Positions 1 through 7,453 of a stretch of 64,000 nt of DNA are shown piece by piece. How positions within the stretch are numbered: position 1 is the stretch's first letter; every line of letters begins with the position of its first letter. Origin of the DNA: Micromonospora costi. GTDB lineage: Bacteria; Actinomycetota; Actinomycetes; Mycobacteriales; Micromonosporaceae. The DNA is taken from positions 620,001 to 684,000 of the forward strand of contig NZ_RBAN01000001.1 of the NCBI RefSeq assembly GCF_003626655.1. The letters run 5' to 3'. Made by a program: the position numbers and the translations under genes. Below the pieces are notes generated by a model. It saw only the letters and a list, made by a program, of their open reading frames with translations, had not been told where the DNA came from and did no database searches.

Positions 1-315
1 ACGGCGTTCCTACGCGCGGTGCGCGTCGGTGACGTCGTCCACGTGGATGCCCGGATCACCTGGGCCGGGCGCAGCTCGATGGAGGTGGCCGTCCGGGTCA
101 CCGCCGACCGCTGGGACCGGGCCGTGCCGCCGGTCGACGTGGCGACCGCGCACCTGGTGATGGTCGCCGTGGACGACGCGGGCCAACCGCGTCCGGTGCC
201 GCCGTTGCTGCCCCGCACGGACGAGGACCGGCGCCGCTACCGCGAGGCGGAGATCCGCCGCGAGCACCGGCTGGCGCTGCGGCACGCCCTGCTCGGCGAC
301 GGCGGGGAGAGCTGA
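1..315 (+). CDS. Acyl-CoA thioesterase, hotdog fold (C-terminal part, cut by window edge)
   Basis: The open frame runs from base 1 to a TGA at 313-315, so the true start lies upstream; the first visible residues are TAFLRAVRVGD. The pattern of GD-V-V-H-V-D-A-R-I-T-W-A-GRSSMEV, then V-A-T-A-H-L-V-M-V-A-V-D, then a basic helical tail rich in Glu/Arg matches the second half of hotdog acyl-CoA thioesterases of the BACH/YciA type, which hydrolyse acyl-CoA to free acid and CoA in the cytosol. The catalytic Asp/Asn region is outside the window, so substrate preference cannot be judged. Family call from fold pattern; moderately sure. Confidence 0.7.
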   Translation, partial: TAFLRAVRVGDVVHVDARITWAGRSSMEVAVRVTADRWDRAVPPVDVATAHLVMVAVDDAGQPRPVPPLLPRTDEDRRRYREAEIRREHRLALRHALLGDGGES

Positions 316-369
316 ACGCCCGCCGGCATTCGCGTTGCACCCGTCCGGGGCGGCCGATACCTTACCGCC

Positions 370-1098
370 GTGGAGATCGTGACTCGTGCCGCAAGGCCCG
401 AGCTGCACGACGCGGCGGCCGCCGTGTTCCGGGAACGCTGGCCGGAGTTCGTCTTCCACGACGACGTGCCGGCCAGGTACCTGGGCCGGGTCGAGACGTA
501 CTTCCCGCGGTACGACGTCATGGTCCTCGACGAGGGAATCGTCGTCGCGGGTGGATGGGCAGTGCCGCTGGCCTGGGACGGCACCCTCGACGACCTGCCG
601 TCCGGCTACGACGACGCGCTGATCCGCGCGGTGGACGGCCGGGAAGCGGGCGTCGAGCCCACGAGCCTCAGCTTCATGGCGGCCGCCGTGGCCTCGTCGC
701 ACGACAAGCGCGGCATGGCCGGGGTCGTCCTGGAGGAGTTGACCCGACGCGCCCACGACGACGGGCTCCGGCAGGTGGTCGCGCCGCTTCGGCCCACGTG
801 GAAGCACCGCTATCCGACGGTGTCCATGGCCGAATACGCCCGCTGGGCCCGGCCGGACGGCCTTCACATCGATCCGTGGATCCGTACGCACCAGCGCCTG
901 GGCGCCCGGGTGCTCGGTCCGGCTCCCCGGTCGATGGTCATCGAGGGCACCGTCGCCGAGTGGGAGCGCTGGGCGGACATGGCATTCCCGGTCACCGGGG
1001 AGTACGTGGTCCCCGGCGCGCTCAACCTCGTGCGCGTCGACCGGGAACGGGACCGGGGCGTGTACGTCGAGGAGAACCTGTGGGTCCAGCACCGCTGA
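370..1098 (+). CDS. GNAT-like N-acetyltransferase family protein
   Basis: A 242-residue protein starting at GTG 370; no in-frame ATG is better placed. The middle part (about residues 98-140) has SFMAAAVASSHDKRGMAG followed by a helix and a QVVAPLRPTWKHRYP stretch. This resembles the acetyl-CoA-binding strand-loop-helix of GCN5-related acetyltransferases, with a degenerate Q/RxxGxG loop (DKRGMAG). The C-terminal third, with a GARVLGPAPRSMVIEG segment, is as in uncharacterised actinobacterial GNAT proteins. It stands alone between a thioesterase and a PucR regulator, with gaps on both sides. The substrate is unknown. Confidence 0.6.
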   Translation: MEIVTRAARPELHDAAAAVFRERWPEFVFHDDVPARYLGRVETYFPRYDVMVLDEGIVVAGGWAVPLAWDGTLDDLPSGYDDALIRAVDGREAGVEPTSLSFMAAAVASSHDKRGMAGVVLEELTRRAHDDGLRQVVAPLRPTWKHRYPTVSMAEYARWARPDGLHIDPWIRTHQRLGARVLGPAPRSMVIEGTVAEWERWADMAFPVTGEYVVPGALNLVRVDRERDRGVYVEENLWVQHR

Positions 1099-1259
1099 CC
1101 TCGCCCTGACCCGCGCCGGACCCGACGGCCCGGCGGCGAGCGGGTCGAGCTGTGGCGGATCACGGACCGCGGAGCTCCGCCGGTCGGCGCCGTACCTGAC
1201 GCCATAAGCTGGACGAATCGGGTCGGCGTCCGGTGCCGGCCCCGCACGGGGAGACCGCG

Positions 1260-2486
1260 ATGACCGAGGGCGGCCGCCGAGCGGTCCCGGCCGGGACCCG
1301 CTCCCGTGACGCCTGGCTGGCCGAGGTCGCCCGCGAGGCCAGCGCCGACGCCGGCGGCGTGCCGGTGGAGTTGCTCGGTGACTATCTGCGGCTGCTGACG
1401 GACGCGGCGGTGACCGGCCGCCGGCCGCGTCGGGGCGAACTCGACGCGGTGGGGGCCCTCGGCCGGCGCGCCGCCGAGCAGGGCGTGTCGGCGGGGCGCG
1501 CCGTCCGCCTCTACCTGTCCGCGGCACGACGGCTCTGGCGGCAGCTGCCGCACCTGAGCCAGGCCACCGACAGCGAGACGGTACGCGCCGCCGCGGACGC
1601 CGTACTCCACGTCGTCGACAGCGCGGTCGCCACCCTTGCCGAGGGGTACGCGGCAGCCCGCCGGGAGCTGGTCCGCCGGGAGGAGACGCTGCGCCGGGAA
1701 CTCGTCGACGACCTGCTGCGGGGCGACTCGGACCTCGCCGGGCTGGTGGAGCGGGCCGAGCCGTTCGGGTTGGACCTGGCGCGGGTGCACCAGGTGGCGC
1801 TCGCCTCGCCGAGCCGGCGGCTGCCGGACACCGACGCGGCGATCAGCGCGCTGGAGCGGGTCATCTTCGACCGGTTGGGTGACCGGGACGTGCTGGTGTC
1901 CACCAAGGAGGGGCTGCTCGTGGTGATCGCGCCGGCCGACGCGGTGGTGCCCGCCCGGGGCGGCGGGGACGGGGCGGCGGGGGACCTGGGCCGGCTCATG
2001 CACGCCGAGTTGGACCGTCTCGCGCGGGGACGGTCGTGGCAGGTGGCGGTGGGCCGTCCGCACCCGGGCCTGTACGGCATCGCCCGCTCGTACGAGGAGG
2101 CCCGTGAGGCGCTGACGACGGCGCGGCGGCTGCACCGCGACAGCGCGGTGATCGACGCCCACGACCTGCTCATCTACCGCGTCCTGCTGCGGGACCAGCC
2201 GGCCATGGTGGACCTCGTGCAGGCGGTGCTGACACCGCTGAGCCAGGCCCGGGGCGGTGCCGAGCCGTTGCTGGACACCCTGAACGAGTACTTCGCGTGC
2301 GGTGAGGTCGCCACGGAGGCGGCCCGCCGCCTGCACGTGTCGGTGCGCACCGTCACCTACCGGCTGGACCGGATCCGGGCGCTGAGCGGCTACGACCCGG
2401 CGGACCCGCGGGACCGGTTCACCCTGCACGCCGCCGTGCTCGGCGCGCGGGCACTGGACTGGCCGCGCCGACCCCTCACGGCGTGA
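1260..2486 (+). CDS. PucR-family transcriptional regulator
   Basis: I chose the ATG at 1260 over a GTG at 1233 because GGGGAG sits about 6 bases upstream. The protein is about 408 residues. The N-terminal half is alpha-helical (RsbRD/PucR-like sensory region). The middle contains a GGDEF-like CdaR segment (VAVGRPHPGLYGIARSYEEAREAL). The C-terminus is a PucR helix-turn-helix: CGEVATEAARRLHVSVRTVTYRLDRI in outline, then a conserved L-SGYDP-DPRDRF tail. PucR proteins usually activate catabolic or stress genes in response to a small molecule. Nothing adjacent is an obvious target: the next gene is convergent, with its stop directly abutting (2486/2487). Confidence 0.85.
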   Translation: MTEGGRRAVPAGTRSRDAWLAEVAREASADAGGVPVELLGDYLRLLTDAAVTGRRPRRGELDAVGALGRRAAEQGVSAGRAVRLYLSAARRLWRQLPHLSQATDSETVRAAADAVLHVVDSAVATLAEGYAAARRELVRREETLRRELVDDLLRGDSDLAGLVERAEPFGLDLARVHQVALASPSRRLPDTDAAISALERVIFDRLGDRDVLVSTKEGLLVVIAPADAVVPARGGGDGAAGDLGRLMHAELDRLARGRSWQVAVGRPHPGLYGIARSYEEAREALTTARRLHRDSAVIDAHDLLIYRVLLRDQPAMVDLVQAVLTPLSQARGGAEPLLDTLNEYFACGEVATEAARRLHVSVRTVTYRLDRIRALSGYDPADPRDRFTLHAAVLGARALDWPRRPLTA

Positions 2487-2717
2487 TCAGGCCTGGACGG
2501 CGACCAGTTCCGGGAAGCCGAGGAGGGTGGCCAGCGCTGTCGCCTCGGACCGGGTGAGGGTGAGGGTGACCATGCCGTCCGGATCGTCGGGGTCGTCGTG
2601 GACGACGTCCCGGCGGTCGCCCATCTGGTACTCGACGATGCCGATCCGGCGGCCCTGTCTCGTGGTGAAGGTGTGACGTACCCCGATGCCGGGCAACGTC
2701 GTGCGTTCGATGTGCAT
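2487..2717 (-). CDS. Orphan KhtT-like cation:proton antiporter regulatory domain, 76 aa
   Basis: ATG at 2717 is preceded by GGAG with a 6-base gap; a longer upstream frame exists but is Arg-rich and unlikely. The protein begins MHIERTTLPGIGVRHTF, then has R-G-RIGIVEYQMGDRRD and the acidic DDPDDPDG turn, ending in LTRSEATALATLLGFPEL. This is the N-terminal domain of KhtT-type regulatory subunits of CPA2 K+/H+ antiporters. Full members are about 160 residues and continue into a TrkA_C (RCK-C) ligand-binding domain, which is absent here, and no antiporter gene is nearby. It may be a free-standing regulatory domain or a truncated relic. Confidence 0.7.
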   Translation of the reverse strand: MHIERTTLPGIGVRHTFTTRQGRRIGIVEYQMGDRRDVVHDDPDDPDGMVTLTLTRSEATALATLLGFPELVAVQA

Positions 2718-2770
2718 GGCAGGCTCCATGAGCGACGGCTGCCCGGAGCCGGCCAGGAGCGGGGTCGGCG

Positions 2771-2995
2771 TCAGGGCAAGGCGGTGGACGGTCGAGCGGG
2801 TGCCGCGACCTCCGGCGGCGCCCGGTCGGCTGACCAGGCGGGAACGCAGGCCGCGACGGCGCGGCTCAGCCGGAAGACGATGCACATGCCCAGCGCGCAA
2901 CCAGCACGAACCGCCGCGATGACAACCGCCAGCACGGCCAGCATCGACAGCGCGAGCGGCCGCTCGACGCCGGCGAGATGCTGGTGGTTCCGCAT
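2771..2995 (-). CDS. Possible small membrane protein, 74 aa
   Basis: ATG at 2995 opens a 74-residue frame with a 28-residue hydrophobic core (LALSMLAVLAVVIAAV and on to LGMCIVF) flanked by His/Arg at the N-terminus and a polar Ala/Pro-rich tail. It lies just upstream of the KhtT-like gene on the same strand, 53 bases away, so the two could be cotranscribed. No family is recognised. A single membrane segment of this quality in high-GC DNA is suggestive, not conclusive. Confidence 0.4.
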   Translation of the reverse strand: MRNHQHLAGVERPLALSMLAVLAVVIAAVRAGCALGMCIVFRLSRAVAACVPAWSADRAPPEVAAPARPSTALP

Positions 2996-3235
2996 GCGGC
3001 AACCATAGCTGCCCCGTGGACGCCGACCGGGGCCCGCCGCACGGGCGGCGTACGACACCTACCCCACCCCCGGGCCCGCCACCGTGCGTGACGACAGCCG
3101 GACGTTGGGCGATCGGGGTCTCCGGCGGCCGGCAATCGGGCGGGCCGGAATTGGCCGGCCCCGGGCAATGTCAGTCCGGGGTTTTCGGGCCACGCTGGAG
3201 GTCCGACGGGGTGTCCGAGCAGCGAGGAGGCGGTG

Positions 3236-3391
3236 ATGACGAGCCGCATGGCGGTGGCGTCGCCACCCGTGTTCGCCGGTTGTCCGCCGCTGTCCCGGCC
3301 GGATTCGACCCCGCTCCGAGGTCCGGCGGGCGGCGGCCCGACCTCTCGGACCGGCCGCGTCTCCCCCACCGCCGGCAACCGGCGCCTCTGA
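3236..3391 (+). CDS. Possible 51-aa small ORF upstream of the MreB-like gene
   Basis: Inside an otherwise geneless stretch (3003-3512), an ATG at 3236 follows a very strong Shine-Dalgarno, GAGGAGG, at ideal distance. The frame encodes MTSRMAVASPPVFAGCPPL and ends at TGA 3391. The sequence is Pro/Gly-rich with no recognisable fold. The quality of the ribosome binding site is the main support. It may be a leader peptide or an uncharacterised small protein preceding the MreB-like gene, which begins 121 bases downstream. I see nothing else in the gap. Confidence 0.4.
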   Translation: MTSRMAVASPPVFAGCPPLSRPDSTPLRGPAGGGPTSRTGRVSPTAGNRRL

Positions 3392-3512
3392 GCCCGGTCT
3401 CGGCGACGCCGTCGAGGCCCGCGGCGCGGCGGTTCCCACCACGGCCGCCCGCCCAGCGCTTCCCGCACCGTCCCACCGGACGGCCGTCCGTCCCACCCTG
3501 AAAGAGGTCGGT

Positions 3513-4331
3513 ATGCCCGGCAAGGTCATTTCCCTCCGCCCCTCGGCCGGCACCATGCTGGTCGGCCGGTCGCACACCGCTCCGCCGGCGGCGGCCGTCG
3601 ACCCCGAGCCGATCGCCGTGGACCTCGGCAGCGCCCACCTGCGAATCTGGCTGGGGCCCGGCGGGGTGCTGAGCGTCCCGGTCGGCCAGGGCCTGCGGAC
3701 ACCGGTCGTGCGGCGCGGGCGGGTGGTCGACGGTCCGGCCTGCGCCGCCGAGCTGCGGCGGCTGCTGCGCGACCACCGCACCCCGGTGCCGGTCGGGGCG
3801 CTCGTGGTGGCCTGCCGTCCGGTGCTCGCCACCCCGGCCGACCAGGAGGCGACACGCCGCGTGCTGAGCGCCGTGCTCGCGCCGTCCCGGCTGCTCTTCG
3901 TCGACAGCGTGCGCGCGGGCGCCATCGGCGCCGGCGCCGCCGCGGGCACCCTGCTGCTCGCCGACATCGGCGCCGGGCTCACCGAGGTGGCCGTGCTGGA
4001 GGACGGGCGGGTCGTCGCCGCGCGGCGCGCCGAGATCGGCACGCGCGACCTGAACCACGCGGTGACCGCCGGCATGCTCGCCGACACCACCGCCGGCCTG
4101 ATCCGCGATCTGCGGGCGGAGCCGGTGTTGCGGCCACTGGTCCGCGCGGCCCTGGCCCGGGGCGTGATCGTCGTCGGCGACGGTGCGACCCGGCCCGACC
4201 TGACCGCCCGGCTGGTCGCCGCCCTGGGCGCGACAGTGCACCGCGCCGCGTCACCGCGCACCGCGGCGTTGACCGGCGCCGGCCTGGCCGCCGTCGCGGC
4301 GACCCGGCACCCGGCGAGCGACGGAACGTGA
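3513..4331 (+). CDS. Short MreB-like actin-family protein
   Basis: A 272-residue protein starting at ATG 3513 after an AAGAGG ribosome site. It shows the actin/Hsp70 ATPase signatures: phosphate-1 loop IAVDLGSAHLRIWLG (Asp37), phosphate-2 loop LLLADIGAGLTEVAVLEDG (Asp151) and an adenosine-type GVIVVGDGATRPDL segment near residue 225. MreB is about 340 residues, so this is a shortened version lacking roughly 70 residues; the classical MreC/MreD partners are absent. The next gene is a DksA/TraR zinc finger 25 bases downstream, probably cotranscribed. It is likely a specialised actin-like ATPase, and a role in cell shape is not shown. Confidence 0.75.
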   Translation: MPGKVISLRPSAGTMLVGRSHTAPPAAAVDPEPIAVDLGSAHLRIWLGPGGVLSVPVGQGLRTPVVRRGRVVDGPACAAELRRLLRDHRTPVPVGALVVACRPVLATPADQEATRRVLSAVLAPSRLLFVDSVRAGAIGAGAAAGTLLLADIGAGLTEVAVLEDGRVVAARRAEIGTRDLNHAVTAGMLADTTAGLIRDLRAEPVLRPLVRAALARGVIVVGDGATRPDLTARLVAALGATVHRAASPRTAALTGAGLAAVAATRHPASDGT

Positions 4332-4356
4332 CCTTCTTCCCGGAGGGAGCCACCCC

Positions 4357-4671
4357 ATGACGCACACCCTCAACGACCGCACCGAGGTCCTGCGCGAGCT
4401 GCTGGAACGCCAGTTCCGGGAGCACACCGACCAGCTCACGGAGCTGACGCTGCGCTCGCGCCAGCGCGGCCACGGCGGCCATGACCCCGACACCCTGCAC
4501 CGGCTCATCGAGGTTGCCCGGCAGGGCATCGCCGACACCGCCCAGGCGTTGCGGCGGATGTCCGAGGGCAGCTACGGCGTCTGCGAGGGCTGCGGCCACG
4601 ACATCCCCCCGGACCGCCTGGAGATCCTGCCGTCGGCCCGGTACTGCGTGCCGTGCCAGCACCGTCGCTGA
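4357..4671 (+). CDS. DksA/TraR-family C4 zinc-finger protein
   Basis: A 104-residue protein with an N-terminal helical region (residues 8-70) and a C-terminal zinc finger with Cys76, Cys79, Cys97 and Cys100 (CEGCG ... CVPC). DksA/TraR proteins insert a coiled coil into the RNA polymerase secondary channel. Here the helical part is short, as in actinobacterial TraR/DksA-like proteins. It follows the MreB-like gene with a GGAGG-type site (GGAGGGAGCC) and probably shares its mRNA. Family secure; target unknown. Confidence 0.85.
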   Translation: MTHTLNDRTEVLRELLERQFREHTDQLTELTLRSRQRGHGGHDPDTLHRLIEVARQGIADTAQALRRMSEGSYGVCEGCGHDIPPDRLEILPSARYCVPCQHRR

Positions 4672-4742
4672 TCTGATCGGACGCTCGGTCAGCGTAGGCG
4701 GGATCGCCGGGCTCCCCACGGCGCCGGGGGCCGGCGCGCACC

Positions 4743-5486
4743 CTAGCCGCGCTGTGGGGTGCCGCTCCCCGGTGCGTCCGGTCTGGTGTGGAGGACGTCG
4801 CGGGCCTGCTCGGCGGCGCGGGTGATGCTCTCGCTGATGAAGTCGAGGAAGCGGGCGATGTTCTCCAGGCGGGCGGCCGCGGGGGTGTGGGAGCCGAGGA
4901 TGGCGACTCCCCGGCGTGCGGTCTCGACGAGCTGGTCGTTGGCACGGGCGCTGGCGATCGTGGCCTGGTAGAAGAGTTCGTCGTCGACGACGTAGCGGTC
5001 GCGGCGGCCCTCGTCGCGTTCCCGGCGGACGAGGCTCTGGCTCTCCAGGAAGGCGATCGCCTTGGAGATGGACGCCGGGCTGACCTGGAGGCGCTGGGCG
5101 AGCTGGGACGCGGTGAGGCTGCCCGCGTCGGTGGTGAACAGGCAGGTCAGCACGCGGGCCGACATCTTGTTCAGGCCGGAGGCCATGAGGACCGTGGTGA
5201 ACGACTCCTCGTACTCGGCGACGGCCTCGGCGTCGCGTCCGTGCGGCTGCGGGACGGTCTCCGCCCCTCGGGCGGAGACGGGTCTGCGCCGGTGGGCACG
5301 GCGTTCGGTGGCCCGGTGGGCCAGGTCGGCCCGGTAGGCGTTGGGACCACCGTTGCGCATCACCTCGCGGGTGATCGTCGAGGTCGGGCGGTCGAGGCGC
5401 CGGGCGATCTCGGCGTAGGGGAGGCTGTCGGCCAGCCCCAGCGCGATCTGCTGGCGTTCCTGCTGCGTGAGCCTGCCTCCCGGCAT
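4743..5486 (-). CDS. Two-HTH transcriptional regulator (HTH_38 plus MarR/GbsR-like wHTH)
   Basis: ATG at 5486 with AGGGAG 7 bases upstream gives 247 residues. Residues 4-60 (LTQQERQQIALGLADSL, then IARRLDRPTSTITREV) form an IS30-transposase-like HTH_38. Residues about 95-150 (ARVLTCLFTTDAGSLTASQ, then SKAIAFLESQSLVRRE) form a MarR/GbsR winged helix, followed by a dimerising helical tail. It is divergent from the DUF4097 gene, and the 236-base gap is full of TTGCA-type repeats. By the usual logic of such pairs it represses itself and the divergent gene; this is inference. Confidence 0.85.
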   Translation of the reverse strand: MPGGRLTQQERQQIALGLADSLPYAEIARRLDRPTSTITREVMRNGGPNAYRADLAHRATERRAHRRRPVSARGAETVPQPHGRDAEAVAEYEESFTTVLMASGLNKMSARVLTCLFTTDAGSLTASQLAQRLQVSPASISKAIAFLESQSLVRRERDEGRRDRYVVDDELFYQATIASARANDQLVETARRGVAILGSHTPAAARLENIARFLDFISESITRAAEQARDVLHTRPDAPGSGTPQRG

Positions 5487-5550
5487 CGCGATCTCCCTGG
5501 TGATCCTCACGGCGGTACTGACCTGCCGACTATAGCGTTCACCTCGCACC

Positions 5551-5675
5551 CATTGCAATGAGCAGAGCGGTCGGCGTTGCATTGAAGCCGCGCCCGTTGC
5601 AACACTTATGACACTGTGACCTGGGGGAACGCCTCCCTTATGCAACATCCTTGTTGCCGTCATTTGGAAAGCAAC
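5551..5675. promoter_or_regulatory. Cluster of GTTGC/TTGCAA repeats in a divergent promoter
   Basis: The divergent gap holds an unusual density of one short motif: CATTGCAATG (5551-5560, a palindrome), GTTGCATT (5577-5584), GTTGCAAC (5596-5603, a palindrome), GCAAC (5642-5646), GTTGC (5653-5657) and GCAAC (5671-5675). The fourth and fifth form an inverted repeat with a 6-base spacer. This stretch is also far more AT-rich than its surroundings. It is the natural candidate for the operators of the regulator starting at 5486 and the promoter of the gene at 5723. Confidence 0.6.
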
Positions 5676-5722
5676 GTAGCGTTTCTGGCATCGGAAACAA
5701 CGACCGAGCACGGGAGAGCACG

Positions 5723-6385
5723 ATGCAGACGTTCGACACCCCCGCCCCGATCTCCGCCGTCCTGGCCGTCCCCGCCGGGCGCATCCAGTTCATCGCCGCG
5801 GACCGCGCCGACACCACCGTCGAGGTCCGGCCCGCCGACCCCGCCAAGAGCCGCGACACCAGGACCGCCGAGCAGACCACCGTGTCCTACGCCGACGGGA
5901 TCCTGCGGGTCACGGCCCCGGCTCCCGGCAAGCTCGTCGGCTCCTCCGGATCCCTGGAGGTCACCGTCCAGCTGCCCGCCGGTTCCCGGGTCGAGGCCAC
6001 GGCCGCCGCCGCCGAGTTCCGCGGCGTCGGGCGTCTCGGCGATGTCACCGTCGAAGGCGCGTACCGCCAGATCAAGATCGACGAGGCGGCGGACGTCCGC
6101 CTCACGGCGATCGACGGCGACGTCGAGGTGGGCCGGCTCAACGGTCCCGCCGAGATCAGCACCGCGCGGGGCGACATCCGGATCGCCGAGGCCGCAGGCG
6201 GCACGGTCGTGCTCCGCACCCAGTCCGGCGACATCTCGGTCGCCGCTGCGGCCGGCGTCTCGGCCGCGCTGGACGCCGAGACCGGCTACGGCCGGATCAG
6301 CAACGCCCTCAAGAACGACGGCACCTCCGGACTGGACATCCGCGCCACCACCCTCCACGGCGACATCACCGCCCGCAGCCTCTGA
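5723..6385 (+). CDS. DUF4097 beta-strand repeat protein
   Basis: I start the gene at ATG 5723 (GGGAGAG 5 bases upstream) rather than an upstream in-frame ATG lying in the operator cluster. It has 220 residues without signal peptide or membrane segment. Repeating strand-turn units such as GDVTVEG, GDVEVGRLNG, GDIRIAEAAGG, GDISVAAAAG and GDITARS are typical of the DUF4097 beta-helix-like domain. Its function is unknown. It is paired with the divergent two-HTH regulator and followed by an alpha/beta hydrolase after 163 bases, a combination that recurs in actinobacteria. Confidence 0.85.
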   Translation: MQTFDTPAPISAVLAVPAGRIQFIAADRADTTVEVRPADPAKSRDTRTAEQTTVSYADGILRVTAPAPGKLVGSSGSLEVTVQLPAGSRVEATAAAAEFRGVGRLGDVTVEGAYRQIKIDEAADVRLTAIDGDVEVGRLNGPAEISTARGDIRIAEAAGGTVVLRTQSGDISVAAAAGVSAALDAETGYGRISNALKNDGTSGLDIRATTLHGDITARSL

Positions 6386-6548
6386 ACGCCAGAACCAGGA
6401 CCAGGGACCAGCCGGCCGGGCCAGCGCGAGCGACCGAGTGTCGATCGCCGTCGACGGCCCGGCCGGCCGTCCCGGGAGGCCCACGCCACGCCGCAGGGCC
6501 GGGAGAAGCCGTACGAGTACGAGACCACTACGAATCCAGGTGGAGAAC

Positions 6549-7364
6549 ATGACGAAGAACAGCACCTCCTCGACCACGTCGACGTGGACCGGCATGGTTC
6601 CGGTGGACGACACCGCCCTGGCCGTCACCGACACCGGCGGTCCCGGTGTCCCCGTCGTCTACCTCAACGGCCAGTTCGCCACGCAGGGGTACTGGCGGCG
6701 GGTCCTCGCCGAGCTGGGGACGCAGTGGCGGCACATCACCTACGACGAGCGGGCCCGCGGCAGATCGAAGCGCTCGGCCGACTATTCCTTCGCGGCGGCC
6801 GTCCGGGACGTCGACGCCGTCCTCGCGGCCAGGGGCGTGGACCGGGCGGTGGTGGTGGGTTGGTCCTACGGGGCGTTCGTCGGGGCGCACTGGGCCAGCC
6901 GGAATCCGCAGCGGGCCATGGGCGCGGTCCTGGTCGACGGCGCGTTCCCGTACGACTGGCTGGACGAGGCCATGGAGCAGCGGATCCGGAAGCTGTTCCG
7001 GCGGCTGGGCCTGTTCCTGCCGCTGCTGCGTCCCACGGGTCTGGCCCCACGAATGAGCGCCGCGCAGCAGGCCGAGAGCAACATCGAGGTCGGCAGAATC
7101 TCCCGCGAGCGTGAGCTGGCCCCCGTGCTGGACGCCATCACCGTTCCCGTGCGGTACGTGGTCGCCTCGGGAACCTCCTTCGGAAGCCGCGGCGACGAGC
7201 AGGAGCGGATCCGCACCAGCCTCGACGCGGTGTGCGCCCGCAACCCGAACATCCAGATCGGGGCGAAGGTCACCAGCAACCACGGCGCCATCCTGCGCAA
7301 GGACTTCCGCGCCATCGCTCACGCCGTACGCGAGGTCGCCGGCCTCGACCGGGAGGGGCGGTGA
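6549..7364 (+). CDS. Alpha/beta hydrolase
   Basis: ATG 6549 has GGAG 5 bases upstream; 271 residues. Features are the oxyanion region VVYLNGQFATQGYW, the nucleophile elbow VVVGWSYGAF (Ser106 in GWSYG) and a C-terminal SNHGAI segment supplying the catalytic His (about residue 247). An acid is likely in VRYVVASGTSFGSRGDEQ. The middle has a cap-like helical insertion (AMEQRIRKLFRRLGLFLPLL). Substrate cannot be predicted. It is probably cotranscribed with the DUF4097 gene. Confidence 0.85.
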   Translation: MTKNSTSSTTSTWTGMVPVDDTALAVTDTGGPGVPVVYLNGQFATQGYWRRVLAELGTQWRHITYDERARGRSKRSADYSFAAAVRDVDAVLAARGVDRAVVVGWSYGAFVGAHWASRNPQRAMGAVLVDGAFPYDWLDEAMEQRIRKLFRRLGLFLPLLRPTGLAPRMSAAQQAESNIEVGRISRERELAPVLDAITVPVRYVVASGTSFGSRGDEQERIRTSLDAVCARNPNIQIGAKVTSNHGAILRKDFRAIAHAVREVAGLDREGR

Positions 7365-7453
7365 CACGCCACCGGTGGTGATCGCGGACGGGTGGCTTCG
7401 CCTTCCCCTGTGGAGACGAAGCCGCCCGGATGTGGGAGTTCGCCGCCGGCGAC

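Noticed and set aside
1170..1179. CGGAGCTCCG palindrome upstream of the PucR gene
   Set aside because: Short GC-rich palindromes are expected by chance here and it has no second copy.
3059..4261. Long minus-strand frames (400 and 356 aa)
   Set aside because: Shadows of the MreB-like gene in high-GC DNA; composition Arg/Ala/Gly only.
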